A program made the position numbers and the translations under genes. Below are positions 1 to 8,473 of a stretch of 64,000 nucleotides of DNA, piece by piece (position 1 is the first letter of the stretch; each line of letters begins with the position of its first letter). The DNA is from Candidatus Acidiferrales bacterium (GTDB lineage Bacteria > Acidobacteriota > Terriglobia > Acidiferrales > UBA7541). The stretch lies in NCBI GenBank assembly GCA_035934015.1, contig DASYYH010000020.1:1-64000 (forward strand), written 5' to 3'. Under the pieces are notes generated by a model. The model made no database searches, had not been told where the DNA came from, and saw nothing but the letters and a program-made list of their open reading frames with translations.

Positions 1-195
1 ATTTGCCCTCAAAAACTCAATTCTAATCGCTTGTCCTATGAAGAATTAGAACTGACCGTAACTCGCACAAAACAAACAACCGGACATCGTTCTAATCGCT
101 TATTCTTTCGATTTTTTGAAAAATTTTACGATTTCGGACACTGCCCCGAGGATGGGCGGAAGCTAGGCTTTCAGGGCGTGGCGATGGATGAAATC
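1..195. promoter_or_regulatory. AT-rich left-edge region with TTCTAAT repeats; no gene
   Basis: No gene is supported here. The stretch is much richer in A and T than the rest of the window. The 12-mer TTCTAATCGCTT occurs at 21-32 and again at 90-101, and ATTAGAA, the inverted copy of TTCTAAT, lies at 45-51. Two direct copies and one inverted copy of a heptamer within 80 bp resemble an operator cluster for a gene beyond the left edge. This is an inference. No rho-independent terminator is visible for the leftward gene that ends at 196. Confidence 0.3.
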
Positions 196-1602
196 CTAAG
201 CCGTGACTGGGCTGGCTTGAAGCGGCAGGTTCGCCGATTCCCACGCAGCTATCCCGCCGGCGATTTCGCTGACGCGGCTGAAACCCCCGCGCTGCAGCAA
301 GCTGGCGGCGATGGACGACCGGTAGCCGCCCGCGCAAAAAACCACCAGGTTGCGATCCTTCGGCAGCTTTTCGAAATTCTCCGCCAGGTGATTCAGCGGA
401 ATGGGCATGCTTCCTTGAATGTGTTTCTGCGCGCGTTCGGTGGGCGTTCGAACGTCGATAGCCAGCGGCGGTTCCTTCGAGGACAAAAGTTCAGCAGCAA
501 ATGGGGCGCTCAGGCGCTCCGTCGAGACAGTCAGGTCCGGCCGCGATTTCAGGCTCTGCAGTCCATCCTTCAAATAGCCGACGATGTGATCGAAGCCGAT
601 TCGGCCCAGCCGCGTGGCCGATTCGTTTTCCCGGCCCGGGTCCGCGATGATGACGATCGGATGATTTTGATCCAGCACCGTCCCCGCCCACGTGGCGTAT
701 TGCCCGCTGAGGCCGATATTGATGCTGCCCGCGAGATGCGCCGATGCAAATTCGCCTGGGTCGCGCGTGTCGAGGATTTGTGCGCCGGAAGTTTGCAAGG
801 CGAGCACGCCATCGAGCGTCATCGGATTCAACCGGGCAAGCGCTTCATCGAGCGTGGGCCGCTCCTGGCTGTTCAGTACGGCGTCATACGTGAAATACGC
901 GGGAGCTTCCGGCTGATCGGCTGTCACAACTTTGATGAACGCTTCCTTGCTCATCGGCTGCAATGCGTAATTCGAGCGGCGCTGTTCGCCAAGTGTCGAA
1001 ACCGTTTCCTTGCTGAGCGCCTTGCCGCAGAGCGAGCCGGCGCCGTGCGCGGGATAGACAAGGCTTTGGTCGGGCAACGGAAGCAGTTTCCTGTGCAGCG
1101 AATCGAAAAGCATGCTGCCGAGGTCCGCGGCGGACCACCCAAGCGCAACGCGCAAATCGGGGCGTCCAACGTCGCCGATGAACAAAGTATCGCCGGTAAG
1201 AACCGCGTGCGGCTGAGTATCGCTTGCATTGAGATCGTAGACGAGGATGGAGACGGATTCCGGCGTGTGGCCCGGTGTTTCGAGCGCCTTCAACCGCACG
1301 CGGCCGAATTCAACAATGTCCCCATCGTGAAGCGGAGTGAATTCATACGCGGCTTTCGCGGCGGCGCCGAGATAAATTTTCGCGCCCACTCGATCGCGCA
1401 ACTCCAAATGTCCGGCGACAAAATCAGCGTGGAGATGCGTGAGAAACACGTGCTGGATCTTGAGTCCGTGCTCGGCGCAAAAAGCGATGTACTGATCCGT
1501 GTCGCGCTGCGGATCAACGACGGCCGCTGTGCCTGTCGCTTCGTCTCCGATGACGTAGGAAGCGTGCGCCAGGCACGGCAGATAAAACTGCTTCAGGATC
1601 AC
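196..1602 (-). CDS. MBL-fold hydrolase with two rhodanese domains (persulfide dioxygenase-like)
   Basis: This 468-residue protein is probably cytoplasmic and handles glutathione or protein persulfides, oxidising them or moving sulfane sulfur. Residues 1-250 form a metallo-beta-lactamase fold with the metal motif THLHADFVAGH (55-65). The histidine that follows the aspartate in classical enzymes is Phe61, a variant I believe is common in this branch. Two rhodanese domains follow, at about 262-360 and 375-462. Only the second has the active-site loop CAGGYR (Cys423); the first has an alanine-aspartate stretch there and is probably structural. The start is GTG without a strong ribosome site. It lies 27 bp downstream of the peroxiredoxin gene and is probably co-transcribed with it, which suggests a sulfide or peroxide stress unit. 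Confidence 0.88.
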   Translation of the reverse strand: MILKQFYLPCLAHASYVIGDEATGTAAVVDPQRDTDQYIAFCAEHGLKIQHVFLTHLHADFVAGHLELRDRVGAKIYLGAAAKAAYEFTPLHDGDIVEFGRVRLKALETPGHTPESVSILVYDLNASDTQPHAVLTGDTLFIGDVGRPDLRVALGWSAADLGSMLFDSLHRKLLPLPDQSLVYPAHGAGSLCGKALSKETVSTLGEQRRSNYALQPMSKEAFIKVVTADQPEAPAYFTYDAVLNSQERPTLDEALARLNPMTLDGVLALQTSGAQILDTRDPGEFASAHLAGSINIGLSGQYATWAGTVLDQNHPIVIIADPGRENESATRLGRIGFDHIVGYLKDGLQSLKSRPDLTVSTERLSAPFAAELLSSKEPPLAIDVRTPTERAQKHIQGSMPIPLNHLAENFEKLPKDRNLVVFCAGGYRSSIAASLLQRGGFSRVSEIAGGIAAWESANLPLQASPVTA

Positions 1603-1629
1603 GCAACACCGTCCTTGCCCGCTGGCCTT

Positions 1630-2289
1630 TTACTTCGGTTGCGCAACGATCCGCAAATACGGCCGCGGGGACTTCCACCCACCCGGATATTTCTGCTTGG
1701 CTTCCTCATTCGAGACGCTGCCGCTGATGATGACATCGTCGCCGGGTTTCCAGTTCACGGGAGTAGAAACCTGGTGTTTCGCTGTGAGCTGGATCGAATC
1801 GAGCACGCGCAGCACCTCATCGAAATTGCGGCCAGTGCTCATCGGGTAGCTCAGCATCAGCTTGATTTTCTTGTCAGGCCCAATCACAAAGACCGTGCGA
1901 ACTGTGGCGTTCGTCGCCGCCGTGCGTCCTTCGCAACTGTCGCCCGCGTCCGCCGGAAGCATATCGTAGAGCTTGGCGACTTTCAGTTGCGGATCGCCGA
2001 TCATCGGATACTTCACTTTGTGGCCCTGCGTTTCTTCGATGTCCACGGCCCATTTCGCGTGGCTGCTCACAGGGTCCACACTCAAGCCAATGATTTTGCA
2101 ATTGCGTCTTTCGAATTCCGAGTGTAGCCCGGCCATGTAGCCGAGCTCCGTCGTGCACACCGGAGTGAAGTCCTTCGGGTGCGAAAAAAGGACGGCCCAG
2201 CCGTTTCCAATCCACTCGTGGAAATTAACCGGGCCTTGCGAAGTTTCGGCCGTGAAGTTCGGAGCTTCATCATTGATTCGTAATGACAC
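1630..2289 (-). CDS. 1-Cys peroxiredoxin (Prx6 subfamily)
   Basis: This 219-residue thiol peroxidase reduces hydrogen peroxide and organic or lipid hydroperoxides. The peroxidatic cysteine is Cys45 in DFTPVCTTELG. The C-terminal arm, with TPVNWKPGD and a YPGGWKSP segment, is diagnostic of the Prx6 branch, and the length fits that branch. The start is GTG, preceded by AAGGAG at good spacing. The gene leads a leftward pair with the MBL-rhodanese gene and is divergent from the sigma factor at 2541, with 251 bp between them that must hold both promoters. The electron donor cannot be read from the sequence. Confidence 0.93.
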   Translation of the reverse strand: MSLRINDEAPNFTAETSQGPVNFHEWIGNGWAVLFSHPKDFTPVCTTELGYMAGLHSEFERRNCKIIGLSVDPVSSHAKWAVDIEETQGHKVKYPMIGDPQLKVAKLYDMLPADAGDSCEGRTAATNATVRTVFVIGPDKKIKLMLSYPMSTGRNFDEVLRVLDSIQLTAKHQVSTPVNWKPGDDVIISGSVSNEEAKQKYPGGWKSPRPYLRIVAQPK

Positions 2290-2540
2290 CGCGTTTCTCC
2301 TTAGTTTTGATTCACGTTCCTGCGATGCTGCTTTTTTCTTAGATCGCTTGGCCCGACTGTGGATTCGAGGTTACCAAATTTTCTTATCCCCGAAAACGGA
2401 AATCGAAATTGCGATGAGACCAGGCGGCTTATGTGGAATTCGGAGATTCCCTGCGCACCAGAGCTCGCGGTTGACTGGCCGTCGCGAATTCTTCACACTC
2501 CCACAAAATATCTGCGCCGCCCAATCGTCTACAACAGTAG

Positions 2541-3143
2541 ATGACGCCAGCGCTGAGCACAGGCGAGATGGCAGAAGAACAGGATCGGCGGATCTCGGAA
2601 ACCTTCGTGCGAGAGCAGGCTCGGCTGCGAAGCTTCATTCGCAGGCGAGTTCCGGACCGCAGCGACGCGGAAGACATTCTTCAGGATGTCTTCTCCGAAT
2701 TCGTGGAGGCCTACCGCCTGATGAAGCCGATCGAACAAGCCGGCGCGTGGTTGTTTCGCGTGGCGCGCAATCGCATCATCGATTCGTTCCGGAAGAAGAA
2801 GCCGGAGGCGCTCGCGGACCAAGCGAAGCAATCAGCCAATGGCGAATCGCTCGCACTGGAGGATTTGCTGCCGTCACCAGAGGCCGGGCCGGAAATGGCC
2901 TATGCGCGAGCGATCTTGTTCGAAGAATTGGAGGATGCGCTCGATGAATTGCCGCGAGAGCAGCGCGAAATTTTCATCGCGCACGAAATCGAAGGGCGCA
3001 GTTTCAAGGAGCTCGCAGCGAAAAGCGGACACAGCGTGAATACGCTGCTTTCGCGCAAGCATTACGCAGTGATGTATTTGCGCGAACGGCTCCGGGATAT
3101 TTATGACGAAATCAGCGCGCAATCCAATGCGCGAAGGAGATAA
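2541..3143 (+). CDS. ECF-type RNA polymerase sigma factor
   Basis: This 200-residue sigma70-family protein has only regions 2 and 4. Region 2 is at about residues 25-95, with SDAEDILQDVFSEF for core binding and WLFRVARNRIIDSFR for -10 recognition. A short linker leads to region 4 at about 135-185, with the LPREQREIF and GRSFKELAAKSGHSVNTLLS helix-turn-helix. It directs core polymerase to a small regulon. The first ATG is used here; an in-frame ATG at 2568 is an alternative. The gene is followed after 3 bp by a small membrane protein, the usual position of a cognate regulator. Confidence 0.9.
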   Translation: MTPALSTGEMAEEQDRRISETFVREQARLRSFIRRRVPDRSDAEDILQDVFSEFVEAYRLMKPIEQAGAWLFRVARNRIIDSFRKKKPEALADQAKQSANGESLALEDLLPSPEAGPEMAYARAILFEELEDALDELPREQREIFIAHEIEGRSFKELAAKSGHSVNTLLSRKHYAVMYLRERLRDIYDEISAQSNARRR

Positions 3144-3146
3144 GAC

Positions 3147-3542
3147 ATGACACCACAATCGGCGGAAGACTTCACGCGCGATGCCACACATCGCGCCACG
3201 CATCGGTTGACCAGGCTGGTGATGTTCGGCATCTTTGCCACCGCCGCATTTTTTCTGTTCGGCGAATTTGTGCACCTTTTGTGGAATTGGCTGATGCCGG
3301 CGCTCTTCCATCTTTCAAGCATTACGTATTGGCAGGGGCTCGGCGTAATCGCACTGAGTTGGATATTGTTCGGAGGACTGCGCGGCCACCGCGGGCGGTG
3401 CGGCCATGGCCATAGCCACAGCGATCCGTGGCGTCGCCGCATGCAGGAGCGCATGCGCGAGCGGTGGCAACAAATGACTCCCGAAGAGCGCGAAAAGTTC
3501 CACGAATGGATTCGCGGCCAAGACGCGCAGGCCAAGGCGTGA
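3147..3542 (+). CDS. small His-rich membrane protein, possible regulator of the upstream sigma factor
   Basis: This is a 131-residue protein of unknown family. The N-terminal 28 residues are cytoplasmic-like. Two hydrophobic segments follow, at about 25-45 and 60-78. After them comes a histidine/cysteine-rich stretch, RGRCGHGHSHSDPW, and an amphipathic tail with MTPEEREKFHEWI, a motif style seen in Spy/CpxP-like periplasmic proteins. It starts 3 bp after the sigma stop codon and is almost certainly co-transcribed with it. A role as membrane anti-sigma factor or metal/stress sensor is inferred only from position and topology; no known anti-sigma domain is visible. Confidence 0.7.
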   Translation: MTPQSAEDFTRDATHRATHRLTRLVMFGIFATAAFFLFGEFVHLLWNWLMPALFHLSSITYWQGLGVIALSWILFGGLRGHRGRCGHGHSHSDPWRRRMQERMRERWQQMTPEEREKFHEWIRGQDAQAKA

Positions 3543-3562
3543 ATGAAAGGAAGCACGGCGAT

Positions 3563-3591
3563 TTGACAGGAGAAACTTGGGCAGATATGCT
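3563..3591 (+). promoter_or_regulatory. sigma70-type promoter for prfA-prmC
   Basis: TTGACA (3563-3568) and TATGCT (3586-3591) are separated by 17 bp, a near-consensus vegetative promoter. It lies just after the small membrane protein gene and gives a leader of about 205 nt before prfA. The leader contains a bulged hairpin around 3608-3636, a duplicated ATAACAGAA, and a short GCGGG stem close to the prfA start. Confidence 0.6.
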
Positions 3592-3803
3592 GCATCTAAC
3601 TGAGTTGAGGCATGAGCGAAATATGCGACCTCAATAACAGAAATAACAGAAATGTCTGCCGCATTCTATTAGCGCTCCCACTTAGACCCTTCCCAGGGCC
3701 GTTGGCGTAGTCTTTTCAACCGTTGTTTGCCGTTTCTGAGGTTTCCATTTTCCACTCCAATTCCCGCTTCATTTTGCGGGATCGCGTTTCACGGGAGCTC
3801 GCG

Positions 3804-4931
3804 ATGAGCAATCTGAATATGTTTCAAAAACTCGAGCAGATCGAGGCGCGCTTCGAGGAACTGACAAAGGAACTTTCTTCGCAGGAAATCCATGCGGACT
3901 CGGGCCGCTACCAGAAAGTGGCGAAGATGCACGCGGAGCTTTCCGCCATCGTGGAAAAATATCGCGAGTGGAAGCAGGTCGAAAAAGGGATCGCGGGCGC
4001 GAAGCAACTGATCGCCGAAGCAGAAGACCCGGAAATGAAACAGATGGCGCACGAAGAGGAACACGCACTCGAGGCGCGGCGCGAAACCGTGGAGCGCGAG
4101 CTGAAAGTGCTGCTGCTGCCGAAGGATCCCAATGATGAGAAAAACGTCATCGTGGAAATCCGCGCCGGCACCGGCGGGGACGAAGCGTCGCTTTTTGCCG
4201 GCGAGCTGTTCCGGATGTACTCGCGCTATGCGGAAACGCAAGGCTGGCGCGTCGAGGTGCTCGAAAGTTCGGCTTCGTCGATTGGCGGCGTGAAGGAAAT
4301 CATTGCGTCGATCCAAGGGCAGAAAGTTTACTCGAAGCTGAAATACGAAAGCGGAGTGCACCGCGTGCAGCGCGTCCCGGCGACGGAGCAGCAAGGGCGG
4401 ATTCACACTTCGGCGGCGACGGTTGCTGTGCTGCCGGAAGCAGATGAAATCGACATCAAAATCGAGGCTAAGGATTTGCGCGTTGACACGTTCTGCTCGT
4501 CGGGGCCGGGCGGACAATCGGTGAACACGACCTATTCGGCCGTGCGCATCACGCACATTCCCACGGGGCTCGTGGTTTCGCAGCAAGATGAAAAATCGCA
4601 GATCAAGAATCGGGGAAAGGCCATGCGCGTCCTGCGCGCGCGGCTCTACGAAATGGAGCAGGAAAAGCAGCACCAGCAAATCGCGGCGGAGCGGCGCGGG
4701 CAAATCAAGACGGGAGACCGCTCGGAAAAAATTCGCACGTACAATTTCCCGCAGAATCGCGTCACCGACCATCGCATCGGACTGACGATTCACCAACTGA
4801 CCGAAGTGATCGATGGAAAACTCGGGCCGCTGGTCGACGGGCTTGTGACGTACTACGAAGCGGAGCGATTAAAACAGGAGTTGAGCGACAACGGCGATAG
4901 CGGTGGAAAATCCGGCGGAAAGAGTGAATGA
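3804..4931 (+). CDS. prfA: peptide chain release factor 1
   Basis: RF1 (375 residues) recognises UAA and UAG stop codons and triggers peptide release on the ribosome. The N-terminal coiled domain is followed by the codon-recognition domain and the peptidyl hydrolysis domain, whose GGQ loop ([18 protein letters not shown]) holds the glutamine that PrmC methylates. The ATG at 3804 is chosen because GGGAG precedes it and the family begins near here; upstream in-frame codons look non-coding. The gene overlaps prmC by 4 bp (ATGA), coupling the factor to its modifying enzyme. Confidence 0.98.
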   Translation: MSNLNMFQKLEQIEARFEELTKELSSQEIHADSGRYQKVAKMHAELSAIVEKYREWKQVEKGIAGAKQLIAEAEDPEMKQMAHEEEHALEARRETVERELKVLLLPKDPNDEKNVIVEIRAGTGGDEASLFAGELFRMYSRYAETQGWRVEVLESSASSIGGVKEIIASIQGQKVYSKLKYESGVHRVQRVPATEQQGRIHTSAATVAVLPEADEIDIKIEAKDLRVDTFCSSGPGGQSVNTTYSAVRITHIPTGLVVSQQDEKSQIKNRGKAMRVLRARLYEMEQEKQHQQIAAERRGQIKTGDRSEKIRTYNFPQNRVTDHRIGLTIHQLTEVIDGKLGPLVDGLVTYYEAERLKQELSDNGDSGGKSGGKSE

Positions 4932-5839
4932 CGGCGAACGCAAAAATTGATGCAACGTTGACGGTGCGCAGCGCGCTGCGGGACGGGATAGCGCAATTGC
5001 AGCACGCAAATACGCCGTCGTATGCGCTGGCGGCAGAATTGCTGCTCATACACGCGATCGGGCAGAACCGCACGTGGATCTACGCGCATCCGGAAGAGCC
5101 GCTTGCAGCGGAGACGGCTCGAAGATTTTTCGAACTCGTGGCGCAGCGCGGGCGCGGAGTGCCAACGCAATATCTGACTGGCAAGCAGGAATTCTGGGGA
5201 ATTGAATTCAAAGTCACGCCCGCGGTGCTGATCCCACGGCCGGAAACCGAACACGTCATTGAAGTGGCAATCGAACGGATAGGAGAGCGACGAAAAGCGG
5301 AACGGCTGCGCGTTGCGGATATCGGCACGGGATCGGGCTGTATCGCAATCGCGCTGGCGCAGGAGTTGCCGCACGCTGAAATTATCGCGACGGATATTTC
5401 TGCTGCGGCTCTGGAAGTCGCGCGGCAAAATGCTGCGCGGCACGGGACGGCTGAGCGGATTCGCTTTCTCAAATGCAAATTGCTGGATGCAATCATCCGC
5501 GAAGCGCATGAGAAAGGTGATGATGCCCGGCTCTTTGATCTCATCGTCAGCAATCCGCCATACGTTGCGCGCGACGAAGAATCGCAATTGCCGACGGACG
5601 TTCGCGAACATGAGCCCGCGCGCGCGCTTTTCGGCGGAGCATCGGGTACGGAAATTTATGCGCCACTTGTGGCGCAAGCTGCGGAGTTGCTGCGCAGCGG
5701 CGGTTTGCTTGTCGCCGAAATCGGCTATGGGCAAGCAGAACGCGTGCGCGCATTGTTCGATGACACAGTGTGGAGCGGCGTTCGCGTGACGAACGACTTG
5801 GCCGGGATTCCGCGAGTTCTCTCCGCCGAGCGCGTGTAA
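4928..5839 (+). CDS. prmC: release-factor glutamine N5-methyltransferase
   Basis: PrmC (303 residues) methylates the GGQ glutamine of RF1 and RF2 using S-adenosylmethionine. The N-terminal helical domain (1-85) carries a GVPTQYLTG motif. The Rossmann methyltransferase domain has the SAM motif [15 protein letters not shown] and the catalytic SNPPYV, which binds the amide substrate. Its start overlaps the prfA stop in ATGA. A short insertion near [20 protein letters not shown] is slightly longer than in E. coli PrmC. Confidence 0.97.
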   Translation: MTANAKIDATLTVRSALRDGIAQLQHANTPSYALAAELLLIHAIGQNRTWIYAHPEEPLAAETARRFFELVAQRGRGVPTQYLTGKQEFWGIEFKVTPAVLIPRPETEHVIEVAIERIGERRKAERLRVADIGTGSGCIAIALAQELPHAEIIATDISAAALEVARQNAARHGTAERIRFLKCKLLDAIIREAHEKGDDARLFDLIVSNPPYVARDEESQLPTDVREHEPARALFGGASGTEIYAPLVAQAAELLRSGGLLVAEIGYGQAERVRALFDDTVWSGVRVTNDLAGIPRVLSAERV

Positions 5840-5907
5840 GAGTCCGCCTGCCCTACAGCGCGACAGCTGCGCTTCCCTGCGTGTATCATTTTCGATAAGA
5901 GTTCATC

Positions 5908-7146
5908 GTGCCGAAACTTGCGCAATATCGCGCCAAGAAAAATGCAGCGATCGGTAGAGCGCCTGAGAATGTTTCGATTCTGCACGTCGATATGGACGCG
6001 TTTTTCGTTTCGGTGGAGCTGCTTGACCGGCCAGAACTGCGCGGCATGCCCGTGGTGGTGGGCGGACAGAAAAATCAGCGCGGAGTGGTGACTTCGGCGA
6101 GCTACGAAGCGCGCAAGTACGGGATTCATTCGGCGATGGCGCTGCGGACGGCCGGAAAACTCTGCCCACACGCGATTTTTCTCGACAATCGGCACGAACT
6201 TTATTCGCAGTGGAGCGACCGCGTGGCGGTGATTCTGGCGAAATTTTCGCCGGTGGTCGAAATGGCGTCGATTGACGAGGCGTACATCGATCTGAGGGGC
6301 ACAGAGCGGTTGCTTGGGCCTGCGTTTGCGGCGGCGGACAAGCTGCTGCGCGAAATCACGCGCGCGACGGGACTGCCGTGCTCGGGCGGCCTCGCGAGCA
6401 CGCGGCTGGTGGCGAAAGTCGCAAGCGACCAGGCGAAGCCGCGCGGGCTCGTCTGGGTGCCATCGGGGAGCGAGGAGATTTTTCTCGCGCCGCTCAGCGT
6501 GCGCAACATTCCGGGCATCGGGAAAGCGACAGAAGCTGCGCTCAACGCGCTGGGCATCGAAAAAGTGCACCAACTCGCAGCGGTTTCTCTCGAGCGGCTG
6601 GAAGAACTTTTCGGGCGATGGGGAACGGCGCTGCACCGCAAGGCGCTGGGGCAGGATACGTATGAATTTTTCGTCGACGCCGAGCCGAAATCGATTTCGC
6701 ACAATTGCACTTTTGGGGAGGACACGGCGAATCGCGACGCGTTGGAATCGATGCTCAGCCTGCTGACGCAAAAGGCGGGCAAGCGGCTGCGCGATGCGGG
6801 ACTATTCTGCCGCACGATTACGCTGACGCTGCGCTACACGAATTTTCAGACCATTACGCGCGGCCACACTCTGACGGAGCCGACGAATCTGGATGCAGCG
6901 ATCCTCGCAACGATCCAAGAATTATTTCGCGCAACGTGGAACGGCACGGCGAAGATCCGCCTGGTGGGCGTGGCACTGACTTCGTTTCTTGCCGCTTCGT
7001 CGGCGACGGGGCAGCTCGAATTGCTGGACACGGGACGGCGCGAAAAGCTCGAACGGCTGGCAAAAACGGCTGACCGATTGCGCGACCGTTTCGGTTTTTC
7101 GAAGATTCAGCTGGGCGGCTCGCTGCGTGCGTCACGCGACGATTAA
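5908..7146 (+). CDS. dinB: DNA polymerase IV (Y family)
   Basis: This 412-residue translesion polymerase extends damaged or misaligned primer ends. The metal-binding sites are visible: the first aspartates in LHVDMDAFFVSVE (about 27-39) and the Asp-Glu pair in ASIDEAYIDL (about 115-124). Helix-hairpin-helix NIPGIGKATEAAL and a little-finger domain follow. The start is GTG. No canonical beta-clamp motif stood out at the C terminus. The gene stands alone; I could not recognise a LexA operator upstream. Confidence 0.96.
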   Translation: MPKLAQYRAKKNAAIGRAPENVSILHVDMDAFFVSVELLDRPELRGMPVVVGGQKNQRGVVTSASYEARKYGIHSAMALRTAGKLCPHAIFLDNRHELYSQWSDRVAVILAKFSPVVEMASIDEAYIDLRGTERLLGPAFAAADKLLREITRATGLPCSGGLASTRLVAKVASDQAKPRGLVWVPSGSEEIFLAPLSVRNIPGIGKATEAALNALGIEKVHQLAAVSLERLEELFGRWGTALHRKALGQDTYEFFVDAEPKSISHNCTFGEDTANRDALESMLSLLTQKAGKRLRDAGLFCRTITLTLRYTNFQTITRGHTLTEPTNLDAAILATIQELFRATWNGTAKIRLVGVALTSFLAASSATGQLELLDTGRREKLERLAKTADRLRDRFGFSKIQLGGSLRASRDD

Positions 7147-7244
7147 TTCTTTAATCCATCGGCGAAAACGAGGCGCCGGAAAACGCGGACTAAACGTTCC
7201 TTCAAAACACGAAGATGGCGAAAGTTTCGCACCGAGGAATCACG

Positions 7245-7250
7245 TATAAT
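7245..7250 (+). promoter_or_regulatory. -10 box for the PP2C gene, probably leaderless
   Basis: A perfect TATAAT lies 9 nt before the ATG at 7260. Initiation 6-9 nt downstream would put the 5' end at or beside the start codon. No good -35 box is visible. This supports ATG 7260 over the upstream in-frame ATG at 7215. Confidence 0.4.
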
Positions 7251-7259
7251 CGCTCGACA

Positions 7260-8417
7260 ATGAGTGCCACAGGAACAAATTATTCCGCGCCCGGGAATCG
7301 GCCGCCTCAGCGGGGTTCTTTGCGCGATTTTTGGCAGCGCGTCACGGAAGGGATGAAAATCCAGCAGCTCTGGGGGCAGATGAAGGCGGACGCGCGTTCG
7401 ACGTATTCGTTCTATGCGCACGACGTGGATTGGGAATCGGTAAATAAAGGCGGACGATTGAGGCGATTTTTCCGCGGGGCGTGGGCCCTTTTTCAGGCCA
7501 TGCTGATGAAGCTTACGCCGGCGCGGCGCGTGCTGCTGCTAATCGCGTGCGTTTTCCTTTTTTTGGATTTCCGATTCAACTTTGGCAATCTGCAATACGC
7601 TATCGATTTCGGCGGATTCGGCACATTCATTTTGTTCGTCCTGCTTGCGCTGGAGCTGGCGGATCGCGTAACGATGAAGCGGGACCTGCAAATCGCAAGA
7701 GAAATTCAAAACTGGCTCGTGCCGGATCATCCGCCGGTAGTTCCCGGCGTGGACATTGCTTTTGCCACGCGGCCGCAGAATACGGTGGCCGGCGATTACT
7801 ATGACGCTTTTCTGCGCAGCGGGCCGGAAGGACACGCAGGGCAGTCGCTATTGCTCGTGGTCGCCGATGTCGCGGGTAAAAGCGTGCCTGCGGCGATCCT
7901 GATGGCGACGTTTCAGGCCAGCATTCACTCGCTGGCGGCGCGGCCGGGCAGCCTGGACGGGCTTGCGCGTGACCTGAATCGTTATGCCTGCGATCATAGC
8001 CTTTCGGGAATGCGCTTCACGACGGCGTTTCTTGCGGAATACGACCCCTCATCGCGGCGCATGGGTTACATCAATGCAGGACATAATGCGCCATTTCTTC
8101 GGCGCGCTTCCGGTGCGATGGAACGGCTGAGCCAGGGCGGGGTTCCCTTTGGCATTGATCCGTCTGCCGATTGCCGTTCGCAGGCCGCGGAGGTTGGCCG
8201 GGGCGATCTGCTGGTGATTTTCACCGATGGGCTGCCAGAAGCGGTAAATACCGCCGATGTGGAATATGGCGAAGAGCGAATCGAGCGACGCGTCGCGACG
8301 CTGGCGCATGAATCGGCAGCTTTGGTGTTGTCGATGCTGATGAATGACGTCGATACCTACGTGGGGCCGGCGCGGCAGCACGACGACATCACCTGCATGG
8401 CCGTACGCTTCCTGTAG
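7260..8417 (+). CDS. membrane-anchored PP2C/SpoIIE-type serine phosphatase
   Basis: This 385-residue protein dephosphorylates Ser/Thr sites, typically on anti-anti-sigma (STAS) proteins in partner-switching pathways. The N-terminal 85 residues are cytoplasmic. Two hydrophobic segments (about 89-103 and 116-136) are followed by the RsbU/SpoIIE catalytic domain (about 150-385), with metal-binding aspartates in VVADVAGKSVPA, IFTDGLPEA and the final HDDITCMAV. No GAF, PAS or HAMP sensor is recognisable, so the input signal is unknown. No anti-sigma partner gene lies next to it. Confidence 0.9.
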   Translation: MSATGTNYSAPGNRPPQRGSLRDFWQRVTEGMKIQQLWGQMKADARSTYSFYAHDVDWESVNKGGRLRRFFRGAWALFQAMLMKLTPARRVLLLIACVFLFLDFRFNFGNLQYAIDFGGFGTFILFVLLALELADRVTMKRDLQIAREIQNWLVPDHPPVVPGVDIAFATRPQNTVAGDYYDAFLRSGPEGHAGQSLLLVVADVAGKSVPAAILMATFQASIHSLAARPGSLDGLARDLNRYACDHSLSGMRFTTAFLAEYDPSSRRMGYINAGHNAPFLRRASGAMERLSQGGVPFGIDPSADCRSQAAEVGRGDLLVIFTDGLPEAVNTADVEYGEERIERRVATLAHESAALVLSMLMNDVDTYVGPARQHDDITCMAVRFL

Positions 8418-8473
8418 ACATCTTACACACATCCAGATTTGCGTGGGCCGAAGCTCAGGCAGATAATCCGACT

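Noticed and set aside
31-2127. Rightward open frame of 698 codons
   Set aside because: It is antisense to the MBL-rhodanese and peroxiredoxin genes, both certain; its product is Arg-rich with no family resemblance, a codon-bias shadow.
3789-4796. Leftward 335-codon frame opposite prfA
   Set aside because: Shadow of prfA on the opposite strand, with Arg/Phe/His-rich composition.
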